Source of the DNA: Mucilaginibacter paludis DSM 18603
Lineage (GTDB): Bacteria > Bacteroidota > Bacteroidia > Sphingobacteriales > Sphingobacteriaceae
DNA length: 64,000 bases
Assembly (NCBI RefSeq): GCF_000166195.2
Contig: NZ_CM001403.1
Location: forward strand, 5,722,432-5,786,431
Reading direction: 5' to 3'
The translations under genes were made by a program, and so were the position numbers. Of the stretch, positions 1 to 9,306 are shown in pieces. The first letter of the stretch is position 1; every line of letters begins with the position of its first letter. The notes under the pieces were generated by a model, which was not told the DNA's origin, did not search any database, and saw only the letters and a program-made list of their open reading frames with translations.

Positions 1-35
1 AATGGCTGATCAGCGTGATAACACTGTCAGCCATT
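1..35. terminator. Strong hairpin at window edge, probable terminator
   Basis: Inverted repeat AATGGCTGA / TCAGCCATT with further inner pairing (GTG/CAC) around an ATAA loop. An A-rich run follows, which would be a T-run on the minus strand. It lies about 80 nt beyond the 3' end of the minus-strand oxidoreductase gene, or at the end of a gene left of the window. Confidence 0.45.
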
Positions 36-114
36 AATCTAAATAAAAAAGTTAACCGGAGCTGTTGCTGTATATATTTATCTTCAGTTAAATACACGCT
101 ATGGCGGTTGTTAA

Positions 115-759
115 TTAATAACCTATTGTAAAACGTTGTTTAATAAATTGTGGATTTTCCAGCTCGTCAATTAAAGCAGCAGCATAATCATCGTAAGTAA
201 TGCGGCTATTACCTTCGGCATCAAATACCGGGTTGTCCTTACCGATGCGGAATTTGCCGGTACGTGCGCCAGGTTCAATAATGATAGCCGGGCTAAAAAA
301 GGTCCAGTCCAAATCGTTTTCCTTACGGAATACTTCCAGCGACTTGCGTTGCGCATCGGCACCTAATTTCCACTCGGCAGGGAAGTTGGGTGTATCTACT
401 AATTGTACGCCCGGTGCAACTTCAAGGCTTCCGGCACCGCCAACGTTAATCAGGCGTTTTACACCTGCCTTTTTGGTAGCGTTAATTACCGATTGGGCTA
501 CATCACTAAACAGGTAGAAGGTTTCGGGCTTGGTCCAGTCGATCCCGAAAGAACTGATCACGGCATCATGCCCGGCTATAATACCCGCAAGTTCATCGGT
601 GTTTAAGGCGTCGCCCTTTAAAAAAACTAAGTTTGGATGCTCAAATTTTAATTTATCCGGGTTACGTGCTATTCCGGTTACGTGGTGGCCGCGGTTAAGG
701 GCTTCTACTAAAATTCTGGAACCTATATGTCCGTTGGCTCCAATAATGGCTATTTTCAT
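115..759 (-). CDS. NAD(P)-binding NmrA/YwnB-like oxidoreductase
   Basis: This 214-residue protein is a short-chain, Rossmann-fold NAD(P)H-binding protein of the NmrA-like/YwnB type. The N-terminus has the dinucleotide-binding pattern GxxGxxG (residues 7-13, in IGANGHIGSR) after a first beta strand, then an alternating alpha/beta pattern. It is a single-domain, cytoplasmic protein of typical family length. It lies 70 nt downstream of an Rrf2-type regulator on the same strand. That resembles the ywnA-ywnB pairing of Bacillus subtilis, so the two are probably one operon controlled by the regulator. Substrate and physiological role cannot be read from the sequence. Family members are often annotated as redox-sensing or quinone/flavin reductase-like proteins. 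Confidence 0.85.
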   Translation of the reverse strand: MKIAIIGANGHIGSRILVEALNRGHHVTGIARNPDKLKFEHPNLVFLKGDALNTDELAGIIAGHDAVISSFGIDWTKPETFYLFSDVAQSVINATKKAGVKRLINVGGAGSLEVAPGVQLVDTPNFPAEWKLGADAQRKSLEVFRKENDLDWTFFSPAIIIEPGARTGKFRIGKDNPVFDAEGNSRITYDDYAAALIDELENPQFIKQRFTIGY

Positions 760-794
760 GTTAAATGGTTTTTAGTTTTCTATTGAGTTTTAAA

Positions 795-814
795 TGTAAT
801 GTATTTTGTTACAG
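795..814. promoter_or_regulatory. Candidate second Rrf2 half-site pair
   Basis: TGTAA and TTACA half-sites 9 nt apart lie between the regulator and the oxidoreductase gene. They match the half-sites of the perfect palindrome upstream of the regulator. This is an inferred secondary operator and the spacing differs from the main one. Confidence 0.3.
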
Positions 815-829
815 TTTTATATAAAAAAA

Positions 830-1240
830 TTAAGCGAATAGATTAACAAATTGTTGCAGGGTGGTGGTGTTTAATTGCTTTACCAGGGCCCGTTCGGCAT
901 CGGCGTGCAAGCTATCTAAATGCTGGTTAATTTGCCTGCCTACCGGGCAAGCCGGGTTGGGTGTGTTTTTTGCCTGGCCCAGTAAAGGCGATTGTTTAAC
1001 AGCTTCGTAAACATCAGATAGACGTATCTCTGTTGCCGGTTTGAGTAGATAGGCCCCGCCGTTTTTGCCTTCTTTACTGCCTACCAGGTTGTGCTTACGC
1101 AGATTGATTAGCTCTTTACGCACCAATACCGGGTTAATGTTAATACTTCCCGCCAGGTAATCTGATGTTACAATACCGCCTTCAGCACTTGCTAAAAGTG
1201 TTAAAATATGTACAGATATGGAAAAGCGGCTGTTATTCAT
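830..1240 (-). CDS. Rrf2 family transcriptional regulator (YwnA-like)
   Basis: The product is 136 residues from the ATG at 1240. A longer reading to 1279 would run through the operator palindrome and is less likely. The N-terminal winged helix-turn-helix matches Rrf2 (SVHILTLLASAEGG, then a recognition region with NPVLVRKELINLRKHNLV). The C-terminal part contains the PNPACPVGR stretch seen in YwnA-like members. Only this one cysteine is present, so the three-cysteine Fe-S cluster site of IscR/NsrR is absent. Sensing, if any, would be through a single thiol or another ligand. It probably represses itself and the downstream NAD(P)-binding protein through the palindrome just upstream of the start. 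Confidence 0.88.
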   Translation of the reverse strand: MNNSRFSISVHILTLLASAEGGIVTSDYLAGSININPVLVRKELINLRKHNLVGSKEGKNGGAYLLKPATEIRLSDVYEAVKQSPLLGQAKNTPNPACPVGRQINQHLDSLHADAERALVKQLNTTTLQQFVNLFA

Positions 1241-1242
1241 TG

Positions 1243-1263
1243 CTGTAATAATTTTTATTACAG
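1243..1263. promoter_or_regulatory. Perfect 9-bp inverted repeat, likely Rrf2 operator
   Basis: The arms CTGTAATAA and TTATTACAG are separated by 3 nt and end 2 nt before the regulator start codon. The position and dyad symmetry suit autorepression. Seen directly; the binding is inferred. Confidence 0.6.
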
Positions 1264-1485
1264 TATAAAGGTATGCCAATTTTTTAAAAATGTAACAAAT
1301 GTTTTTTTAAAATCAGAAAGACAGTAACCAATAGTAAATGCTTTTAATCTATAAGGTATTAGGATGCAGTTTGATGATTTTGTTAATCCGCTATACTATG
1401 TTTTAATACCCTTGGCCAAGCCCGCTATTAGTTTGGGTAGATTATTGGAGTAATAATCTCAGTAACTCGTCTTAAATCCAACTAC
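1264..1485. other. Gene-free spacer
   Basis: About 220 bases of AT-rich sequence between the Rrf2 promoter region and the 3' end of the sigma factor gene. I see no gene and no clear terminator. Confidence 0.5.
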
Positions 1486-2091
1486 TTACTTCACCATCTC
1501 GCCAACTACATAAGCGCTCATCAGCACAAAGGCCACATCCTGGTGCTTCAGCAAATAAGCTTTGATAGATTGCAGCGATTGTGTCATGTGGCTGTTTACA
1601 GTGGCTATCGAGATGCCCATAATCCGGCTGGTTTCCTCGTAGCTTTTTCCTTCCACTTTGCAGAGGTTAAAAACCAGTTTGCGTTGGGGCGATAGTTGGT
1701 TAATGGCATCGTTAAGCAATTCGGATGCCTGCTTGTTTTCAAGGAGCTGCTCGCCGTTAAGGTAATGGTCCGTCCCCCGGAGCAGAAGCGACTGGATGAG
1801 GCTCTGGTCGGAACTCAGCTTTCTGAAATAATTATAAACCAGGTTTTGAGCCACGGTGTACATAAACGACTGGAACGATTTTTCGGTATCCACTTTATGG
1901 CGGTTATCCCACAGTTTAATAAAAAGCTCCTGTAGTAACTCGTCGGCTATGTCTTTATCCTTCACCATGCGCAGCATCCGCAGGTAAAGCGGCTTGCTGT
2001 AAGCTTTATAAAGCGCATTAAAAGCAGGCTCATCGCCCTGTTTAAGGCGGATAAGCAAATCTTTCTGATATGATGCTTCTAAAACTTTCAA
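1486..2091 (-). CDS. ECF-type RNA polymerase sigma-70 factor
   Basis: A 201-residue sigma factor with region 2 (GDEPAFNALYKAYSKPLY through DELLQELFIKLWDNR) and region 4 (LSPQRKLVFNLCKVEGKSYEETS, then ISIATVNSHM as the helix-turn-helix). This is the Bacteroidetes ECF subfamily that normally works with a FecR-type anti-sigma factor and a SusC transducer. The FecR gene lies directly next to it but is transcribed divergently, whereas most such pairs run in the same direction. It probably drives the FecR/SusC/SusD operon starting at 2328. The C-terminus has a short hydrophobic tail (VAFVLMSAYVVGEMV). Confidence 0.92.
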   Translation of the reverse strand: MKVLEASYQKDLLIRLKQGDEPAFNALYKAYSKPLYLRMLRMVKDKDIADELLQELFIKLWDNRHKVDTEKSFQSFMYTVAQNLVYNYFRKLSSDQSLIQSLLLRGTDHYLNGEQLLENKQASELLNDAINQLSPQRKLVFNLCKVEGKSYEETSRIMGISIATVNSHMTQSLQSIKAYLLKHQDVAFVLMSAYVVGEMVK

Positions 2092-2260
2092 TAGTATTAA
2101 TACATGGATACCAAATTTAAAGATTTTTTTAATTTAATTGATAAAAATTTAACATTTAGAATTTAACAGCCTGTTTAATGACGCTTTTTGATAATTAATG
2201 TGGATAAATTGGCCTTTTAAGGAGAATAGTTTATTGGTTGTTACTATTTTATTAAATAAT

Positions 2261-2281
2261 TGCAAAATAATTGATTTTGCA
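2261..2281. promoter_or_regulatory. 8-bp inverted repeat in divergent sigma/FecR promoter region
   Basis: TGCAAAAT and ATTTTGCA are separated by 5 nt, about 45 nt upstream of the FecR ATG, in a 236-nt divergent intergenic region. This is a candidate operator or promoter element; no protein can be assigned. Confidence 0.35.
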
Positions 2282-2327
2282 TTCATTGTTTTTTTGTTGA
2301 GCCGTGTATTAGTTGTCAATTATTGGA

Positions 2328-3515
2328 ATGAAAGAATCACTAAACGCCCTGTTTGTAAAATATCTGGAAGATAACTGCTCGGAAGCGGAGATCAAAAACC
2401 TATTGGAACATTTTAAGATCCCGCAGAACGAGGAGTTGCTAAAGCACTTTATCCTGACGGAGCTTGAGCAGCAGGACGAACTGGATTTTCCGCTCGTTGA
2501 TGTTGAAGAGCGGCTTCATGCTATTTATAATCGTGTACAGATACATGCCCGCGGCGCAGGTGCGCAACATAAGGGTTTCTTTAAAATGCGTTGGTACCGG
2601 GTGGCGGCCGCAGCGGCAATTTTTATTCTGTTTGGGGCAGGGCTGTTTTTGTTTAACCAAAAACAAAATAGTGACGGACTGAGGCTTGCCATGGTCAAAA
2701 ACAATATTAAGCCAGGTTATAACCAGGCGGTATTAACTTTAGCTAACGGCAGCAAAATAAACCTCAGTAACTTGGTAGCAGGGCAGGTTGCCAAGCAATT
2801 GGGTGCCAGCATCACAAAAACAGCTAACGGACAAATAATTTACCAGGCAACGGCAAATGTGCCCGAAAACGGTGAGAGGGTAGGTTACAATACCATTGAG
2901 GCACCAGCAGGTGGACAGTGGCAGGTAATTTTGCCCGATAAATCTCATGTTTGGTTAAACGCCTTATCGAGCATTACTTATCCAACTGCTTTTATTGGTA
3001 ACGAGCGCCGCGTGCAGTTAAAAGGCGAAGCCTATTTTGAAGTTGCCCACAACGCCGCCATGCCATTTAAGGTAAGCAGCCGGAACCAAACGGTTGAGGT
3101 ATTAGGCACCCATTTTGATATTATGGCATATGATAATGAGCCGCTGATTAAAACAACTTTGCTCGAAGGTTCGGTAAAGGTATCAAATAGTGGTAAGGTG
3201 CAAATGCTTAAGCCCGGGCAGCAGGCGCAGGTTGGCGGCAGCGATATTAAAATGACCAGCGACGTAGACCTGGAAGATGTAGTAGCCTGGAAAAATGGCT
3301 ATTTTAAATTTAACGAGAACCTGGAAGCGATTATGAGCAAAATTGCCCGCTGGTACGATGTCAGTGTTGTTTACCAGAGCAAGCCTAACCCTGATTATAC
3401 GTTTGCAGGGGAAATATCGCGTGAGCGCGATTTAAGCGAGATTTTAAAAATTATGGAATATACCGGCAAAGTTCACTTTTCAATTGAAGGAAGGAGGATT
3501 ATAGTGAATAAATAA
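2328..3515 (+). CDS. FecR family anti-sigma factor
   Basis: The protein is 395 residues from the ATG at 2328; an in-frame TTG 15 nt upstream is less likely. A cytoplasmic N-terminal part of about 80 residues should bind the sigma factor. One membrane segment follows (about residues 86-106, VAAAAAIFILFGAGLF). The periplasmic FecR domain comes next (IEAPAGGQWQVILPDKSHVW through GEAYFEVAH and VLGTHFDIMAY). The C-terminal DUF4974 domain (FKFNENLEAIMSKIARWYDV) should contact the STN domain of the partner transporter. It is followed by SusC with such a domain, so a full sigma/anti-sigma/transducer relay is present. Confidence 0.93.
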   Translation: MKESLNALFVKYLEDNCSEAEIKNLLEHFKIPQNEELLKHFILTELEQQDELDFPLVDVEERLHAIYNRVQIHARGAGAQHKGFFKMRWYRVAAAAAIFILFGAGLFLFNQKQNSDGLRLAMVKNNIKPGYNQAVLTLANGSKINLSNLVAGQVAKQLGASITKTANGQIIYQATANVPENGERVGYNTIEAPAGGQWQVILPDKSHVWLNALSSITYPTAFIGNERRVQLKGEAYFEVAHNAAMPFKVSSRNQTVEVLGTHFDIMAYDNEPLIKTTLLEGSVKVSNSGKVQMLKPGQQAQVGGSDIKMTSDVDLEDVVAWKNGYFKFNENLEAIMSKIARWYDVSVVYQSKPNPDYTFAGEISRERDLSEILKIMEYTGKVHFSIEGRRIIVNK

Positions 3516-3695
3516 TACTCAAAGCTATAATCCCATTTTTATATAACAAAGCCAGATGTGGTTGCACACAACTGGCCAGTTGTCCGGGGATTAAAATCAA
3601 TAGAAATTAGAATAATATCATCTTGAACGCGGCGAAGCGCACCTGAACTCCTCGAAAAAGACGGGCACGCAACGCGGAAAAAACCAGACTAACAA

Positions 3696-6600
3696 ATGTA
3701 TAAAAATTATACTAATAACATTGGTATGCCTAAGCAGCATATCTATAAATTACTGCTAATTATGCGGTTAACCATCATTATTTTGATAGCAACTATGATG
3801 CAGGTGAGCGCCGGCGGCTTTGGGCAATCTATAACGCTCAATACCAAAAACGCGCCGCTCAGCAAAATCATCAGGGAGATCCGTACCCAAAGCGGTTATG
3901 ATTTTTTTTATAATAAAGAGCTTATTAAAAACATCCCGCCTTTAACTATCGATGTAAAAAATGCCAGCGTTGAGGATGTGCTTAACCAATGCCTTAACGG
4001 CTCGGCTTTAACTTATAAGATAGATAATAAGGTGGTGATGATTAAAGAGAAGCCGACCGGTATATTAGATAAGGTAAAAGATTTTTTTGCATTGCCCATT
4101 GATGTTAACGGGCGTGTTGTGGATTCTACCGGCGTACCGCTGATAGGTGCCAGTATATATCTTAAAGCAGAGAAAAAACATGCAGTTGCTGATGTTCGCG
4201 GCGAATTTAGCTTAAGAGGGGTCCAGGTTGGTTCTGTTTTAGAGATTTCATACATCGGTTTTGTGAGTCAGCAGGTAACCGTTACGCGCGAAAATGCCGG
4301 TAGCCTGAGTATTGTGCTTAAAGCCGATATCAGCAAATTGCAGGAGGTTGCCGTGGTAAGCAACGGTTATCAAACCATAGCCAAAGAGCGCAGTGCGGGA
4401 GCGTTTGCCAAGCCCGATATGAAAGTGATTGAAAACCGGTCAACCAGTATGAATATTCTGCAGCGTTTAGATGGGTTGGTACCCGGCTTAACCGTAAATA
4501 ACGACCCTGGACATACCGGCTCTCCTTATCTTATCAGGGGTTTAACTTCTGTATCAATCAGCTCGTCGCCGTTGTATGTTGTCGATGGCATTCAGCAAAC
4601 CGATGTATCTAATATCAACCCGCAGGATGTAGCCGATATTACTGTGCTTAAAGATGCTACAGCAGCGTCTATATGGGGTTCAAGGGCCGCCAATGGCGTC
4701 ATTGTTATTGTTACCAAAAAAGGAACCAGGGGCGACAAGATCAAAGTGAATTATGATGCCTTTGTGAATTTTCAGGGCAAACCCGATATTAATTACTTCC
4801 CGGTATTAAACAGCCAGCAATTTATCCAAGCCGCCAAAGAAACCTTTGATCCGGTTGCTAATACCTATGCTAACGCTACAACCTTTCAGGTATCGAGCGC
4901 TGGTTTAGCTCCCCATGAGTCAATTTTATATAACCAATACTTAGGGAAAATAACAGCAGCCCAAGCTAATAAAAGCTTAGATAGTTTAGCATCCATCAGC
5001 AATAATCAACAGATCAAAAACTTGTTCTATCGCAACGCGATGCTGATGAACCATACACTATCGGTATCTGGCGGTCAGAAAAATTATTCAGTTTACGGGT
5101 CGATGGCTTATACCGATAATCGTACCAGCAGCCCCGGACAAAGCAATGATACCTACAAAATTAACCTCCGTCAGGATTTTAACGTTGGTAAACGCATTCA
5201 GCTTAGTTTAATTACCGACTTGACTAATAATATCATCTATAGTCCGCGTAATATTAGTCCAACCGATCAATTCTATCCCTACCAGTTATTTCAGGACAAT
5301 GCCGGCAACAACATATCGATGCCGTATATGACCACGTTAAACGATGCTACCAGGATTGATTTTGAAACGCGTAGCCGCATTAACCTGGATTATAACCCGC
5401 TGAACGAGGTAAACCTGGGCAATACCAAAACCGACATGCTGTTAAGCCGCAACGTTTTTAGTGCTAATGTGAAATTGATAGACGGTTTAAACTTTGAAGG
5501 AACATACGGCTATACAAAAGGCGCAACACGTGCACAAAATTTTGATGATCAGCAAAGTTACAAGGTAAGATCGCAGGTGGTGCAATTTACTGTAGCCCCA
5601 ACAGCAGCTTCTACGCCTGTTTATTATCTGCCTGCAACTGGTGCTAACTATGCCATTACAAACCTCACACAGCGTAACTGGACGGTACGAAATCAGTTAA
5701 GCTACAACAAAAGCTGGAATAATGGATTGCACCAATTGACCATGCTGGCAGGGCAGGAAGCGCAGGAGCAATATAGTGTTACTAATACCAGCAGTATTAA
5801 AGGGTGGGATCCTTTGTTGCAAACAGGTACAGCAGTTGATTATAAAACTGTCACTTCGCTACTTAACGGTGTTGTTTGGCCTAACTATGCCGCTACTTAC
5901 AGTTTGCTAACCGATGGCGGTTATTTTTCTGAGAACGAAGCACCTATTAGCCGCTTTGTATCTTACTATGCTAATGCAGCATATACTTTTAACCACAAGT
6001 ATACCATCAACGGCAGCTACCGGATTGATCAAAGTAACAACTTTGGTATAGATAAAGCTGCACAAAATAAGCCGGTATGGAGTGTTGGCGGTAAATGGTT
6101 GATGACTGAGGAGAAATTTATGAAGGATGTAACCTGGGTGGATAATTTAGCGCTGCGTGCTACTTATGGTATAACAGGTAATGCACCACAGCCGGGTACC
6201 GCGGCATCTTATGATATTATTTCTGTAAGCTCAAGCAGCTTTTTACCTAACAGCCGGGGGTTACAGGTTGGAACACCTGCTAACAGAAAATTAACCTGGG
6301 AAAGTACCGCCACCATTAACTTAGGGCTCGACTTTTCAGTATTTAAAAACAGGTTAAGTGGAGCTGTAGATATTTACCGCAAAAAAACTACCAATTTATT
6401 AGGTAATGTAACTACCAATGGTTTTACCGGTTACCCAACCATTTTTGGAAATTTAGGCGATTTGCAAAACAAGGGGATAGAGCTTAGCCTCACCTCTGTA
6501 AATATACGCACCCGAAAATTTGGCTGGAGCACCACCCTTAATGGCGCTTATAACAAAAATGTGATAACCAGTTTAAATATCTCTGCACCTGTAACCACAG

Positions 6601-7328
6601 GTAGCGGCACTAACGGCATGGTAAATCAGCAATTTGTAACGGGATACGCCGGATATGCGCTATTTGCCTATGAATTTGCAGGTTTGGATAACCTGGGCGA
6701 TCCGCAAATTCGTTTGGCTAATGGCACAGTTACTAAAACGCCTAACATCAGCAAACCTGGCGACATTAAATATATGGGTACCACACAACCACCATGGAGC
6801 GGTGGCCTGTCTAACAACTTCAACTACCAGTCGTTCGGTCTTAGCTTTAACGCCATTTTCAATCTGGGCCATGTGATGAGGAGGGATGTAGATAATTTTT
6901 ATTACGGTAACCTATCGCATAGCGCATACGCCAATGGTTTTACTACGGGCAATATCAACGCCGAATTTGCAAATCGTTGGAAACAGCCTGGTGATGAGTT
7001 AACTACTAACGTACCATCTTACGTATCAAGTTCTACCATAAGCACCACGCGTCGGGATGTTGGTTATTACACTCTTGCAGATATAAACGTGTTAAGCGCG
7101 TCTTTTATTAAAATGCGTGATATTACCCTAACTTATAGCCTTCCCAGGTTCTTAGTGAAGAAGATCAATGCCGATCAGATCACACTAAGGGCACAGGTAT
7201 CCAATCTAATGATTTGGAAAGCAAATAAATATGGGATCGATCCTGAATTTCAATATGGATTTGGCGGGTCCAGAAGCATACCAACTAACCAGGGTACCGT
7301 ATCTTTTGGCTTAAATGTAAGACTTTAA
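3696..7328 (+). CDS. SusC/RagA TonB-linked outer membrane transporter with STN domain
   Basis: A 1210-residue TonB-dependent receptor. An N-terminal signal sequence (hydrophobic stretch near residues 23-40) is followed by an STN signalling domain (ITLNTKNAPLSKIIREI through ALTYKIDNKVVMIKEK). Then come a carboxypeptidase-regulatory-like domain (VNGRVVDSTGVPLIGASIYL), the plug (GLTVNNDPGHTGSPYLIRG, then VLKDATAASIWGSRAANGV) and a long beta barrel ending in FGLNVRL. The start could also be the internal Met at residue 11. The STN domain fits signalling to the FecR encoded upstream. The substrate is unknown, but the downstream thioredoxins suggest the locus is not a simple glycan locus. SusD begins 11 nt after the stop. 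Confidence 0.95.
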   Translation: MYKNYTNNIGMPKQHIYKLLLIMRLTIIILIATMMQVSAGGFGQSITLNTKNAPLSKIIREIRTQSGYDFFYNKELIKNIPPLTIDVKNASVEDVLNQCLNGSALTYKIDNKVVMIKEKPTGILDKVKDFFALPIDVNGRVVDSTGVPLIGASIYLKAEKKHAVADVRGEFSLRGVQVGSVLEISYIGFVSQQVTVTRENAGSLSIVLKADISKLQEVAVVSNGYQTIAKERSAGAFAKPDMKVIENRSTSMNILQRLDGLVPGLTVNNDPGHTGSPYLIRGLTSVSISSSPLYVVDGIQQTDVSNINPQDVADITVLKDATAASIWGSRAANGVIVIVTKKGTRGDKIKVNYDAFVNFQGKPDINYFPVLNSQQFIQAAKETFDPVANTYANATTFQVSSAGLAPHESILYNQYLGKITAAQANKSLDSLASISNNQQIKNLFYRNAMLMNHTLSVSGGQKNYSVYGSMAYTDNRTSSPGQSNDTYKINLRQDFNVGKRIQLSLITDLTNNIIYSPRNISPTDQFYPYQLFQDNAGNNISMPYMTTLNDATRIDFETRSRINLDYNPLNEVNLGNTKTDMLLSRNVFSANVKLIDGLNFEGTYGYTKGATRAQNFDDQQSYKVRSQVVQFTVAPTAASTPVYYLPATGANYAITNLTQRNWTVRNQLSYNKSWNNGLHQLTMLAGQEAQEQYSVTNTSSIKGWDPLLQTGTAVDYKTVTSLLNGVVWPNYAATYSLLTDGGYFSENEAPISRFVSYYANAAYTFNHKYTINGSYRIDQSNNFGIDKAAQNKPVWSVGGKWLMTEEKFMKDVTWVDNLALRATYGITGNAPQPGTAASYDIISVSSSSFLPNSRGLQVGTPANRKLTWESTATINLGLDFSVFKNRLSGAVDIYRKKTTNLLGNVTTNGFTGYPTIFGNLGDLQNKGIELSLTSVNIRTRKFGWSTTLNGAYNKNVITSLNISAPVTTGSGTNGMVNQQFVTGYAGYALFAYEFAGLDNLGDPQIRLANGTVTKTPNISKPGDIKYMGTTQPPWSGGLSNNFNYQSFGLSFNAIFNLGHVMRRDVDNFYYGNLSHSAYANGFTTGNINAEFANRWKQPGDELTTNVPSYVSSSTISTTRRDVGYYTLADINVLSASFIKMRDITLTYSLPRFLVKKINADQITLRAQVSNLMIWKANKYGIDPEFQYGFGGSRSIPTNQGTVSFGLNVRL

Positions 7329-7339
7329 AATTAAAAAAA

Positions 7340-8788
7340 ATGAAAAACACATATACAAGAATGGTGCTCATAGCCTTGTTGCTTGCGGTTAGTTTAACCG
7401 CTTGTAAAAAGAGCTTTCTTGAAGTAGTTCCCAAAGGTAAATTGATAGCTCAAACATCATCAGATTATAACTTGCTGTTAAGCAACCTGGACTTGCTGAA
7501 TATCGGAGCCGCTAATGTGCAGGTATTTATGGGTGACGAGGTAGCTGCCGTTGAGCCTTATTTTAGCGTAGCTGCATTAAAAACACAAAGGGCTTTCCGT
7601 TGGGACCCGGTGATCTATGAGCCTAATGAAGATGCCGGTGAAACATTAATCCCGATGAAAAATATTTATCTGTATAATAAAGTAATTAACGAGGTTCCTG
7701 ACGCTACCGACGGAACAGATGCGCTGAAACTTACCATAGCTGCAGAAGCAAGGGCCGGCCGGGCGTGGACTTACTTTATGCTGATTAACTATTACGGTAA
7801 GCCTTACAATGCAGCTACAGCCACTACAGATCCCGGTTTCCCTATAGTAGAAGCTGCTGATGTTACTACTACAACTTTCACAAGAGCCTCCGTTCAGCAA
7901 GTTTATGATTTTATCATTAAGGATTTGGTGACGGCCATACCCAGCCTGAACGTGCAGGTAACCAACCGTACGCGGATGTCTAAAGCGGCTGCCGAGGGTA
8001 TTTTAGGCAAGGTTTATATGTTTATGGGCCGCTTTAATGATGCCTTGCCTATGTTAAATGCAGCTATTGCCGATATGGCTAACCAGGCTACCCCGGTGAG
8101 GTTATACGATTACAATGTTGAGTTTGCAACCGGTGGTGTGTTTTTACCTATCAGTACCTCAACAGGGCCTGCTTCTGTGCTGTTGCCCAATAATGTTGAA
8201 AGCGTTTACGCCAAGCAATTTTCAAATTCATGGACTTTTACCGCTAACGAAATTGTGATTACCCCCCAAACTGCAGCCTTATACGGCTCGTCCGACTTGC
8301 GTTTAAAGTTTTTTGTTAATTCAACCTATAGTACCAAACTGGCATATCCGGTAGCAGGTGTGTTAAGAAGGCAGGGAGGCTCACAAACTACATTTGGAGT
8401 GCTGGTGCCCGATTTGTATTTACTAAGGGCCGAATGTAAGTGTAGAAACAATGATTTAGCCGGTGCAAAAGTTGACGTGGAAGCTTTGCGGGTAAAAAGA
8501 ATGCCTGCAGCAAATGCTGTAGTTCCGGCTGCTACAGCAAACGACAAAACGCTTTTATTGCAATTTATTTTGGACGAACGCGTACGCGAGTTTGCCGTGC
8601 AAGGGGCCAGGTGGTTTGATATGAGAAGGCTTTCGGTTGATCCTCTTTTCCAAGCAAATACTTACACACATACGCTGTATTCGGCCACCGGGGTACCAAC
8701 TCTTTTCCAGTTAAAACCTGAGCGTTTGGTTCTACGCTTTCCTCAGAAGTTAATGGATCAGAATCCAAACATCGAAAACAACCCCTGA
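7340..8788 (+). CDS. SusD/RagB family outer membrane lipoprotein
   Basis: This 482-residue surface lipoprotein partners the SusC upstream as the lid that captures substrate. The lipobox SLTACKK gives a lipidated Cys near residue 22. The N-terminal TPR-like helices and the RagB/SusD region (ERVREFAVQGARWFDMRRL) are recognisable. It lacks obvious carbohydrate-active enzyme neighbours. It shares an operon with SusC (11-nt gap). The next gene is about 520 nt away across a repeat cluster, so co-transcription with the thioredoxins is uncertain. Confidence 0.93.
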   Translation: MKNTYTRMVLIALLLAVSLTACKKSFLEVVPKGKLIAQTSSDYNLLLSNLDLLNIGAANVQVFMGDEVAAVEPYFSVAALKTQRAFRWDPVIYEPNEDAGETLIPMKNIYLYNKVINEVPDATDGTDALKLTIAAEARAGRAWTYFMLINYYGKPYNAATATTDPGFPIVEAADVTTTTFTRASVQQVYDFIIKDLVTAIPSLNVQVTNRTRMSKAAAEGILGKVYMFMGRFNDALPMLNAAIADMANQATPVRLYDYNVEFATGGVFLPISTSTGPASVLLPNNVESVYAKQFSNSWTFTANEIVITPQTAALYGSSDLRLKFFVNSTYSTKLAYPVAGVLRRQGGSQTTFGVLVPDLYLLRAECKCRNNDLAGAKVDVEALRVKRMPAANAVVPAATANDKTLLLQFILDERVREFAVQGARWFDMRRLSVDPLFQANTYTHTLYSATGVPTLFQLKPERLVLRFPQKLMDQNPNIENNP

Positions 8789-9306
8789 TCAAAAGGAAAC
8801 TTTTAAACATTAAGCAATCTCTATGCTATACAGAGCGAAGGTGCAAGGCCGCTCTGCCTAAAATAGACGGCTGTTGAGAGGAGGAATGACGTTTGAAAAG
8901 CATCTTAAACTATGTCATTGCCAGGTACGAAGTAATCGCACGGAGAGATGTTCGCTCTGCATAGTTCGCGATTGCTTCGTACCTCGCAATGACAATTTTA
9001 TACTGGCTGTCAATAACTTATAAAAACGTCATTGCGAGGAGGAACGACGAAGCAATCTCTATACTATACAGAGCGAACTTGCAAGGCGGATCGGCATAAG
9101 TAGAGATTGCTTCGTACCTCGCAATGACGGGTGGTGAGAGGAGGATTATGAATGATATAAAACGATCGTCATTGCGAGGAGGAACGACGAAGCAATCTCT
9201 ATACTATACAGAGCGAGCTTGTAAAGCGGCCCTGCATAAGTCCGCAATTGCTTCGTGCCTCACAATTAACTTGGTATCTAACCTTTTAAACATAATAAAA
9301 CTAACA
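8789..9306. repeat. Cluster of REP-like palindromic units
   Basis: At least three palindromic units of about 80-100 bp lie head to tail (about 8913-8994, 9028-9128 and 9168-9267), with a partial unit at about 8811-8870. Each begins GTCATTGCGAGG or close to it and ends in the reverse complement CCTCGCAATGAC, with ACGAAGCAATC / GATTGCTTCGT inside. Unit centres carry a variable CAGAGCGA-type core. The same family recurs at 28.7-28.9 kb. No gene is credible here. Confidence 0.85.

Noticed and set aside
9124..9306. N-terminal extension of the first TlpA gene
   Set aside because: It translates REP repeats and would bury the signal peptide that begins at 9307.
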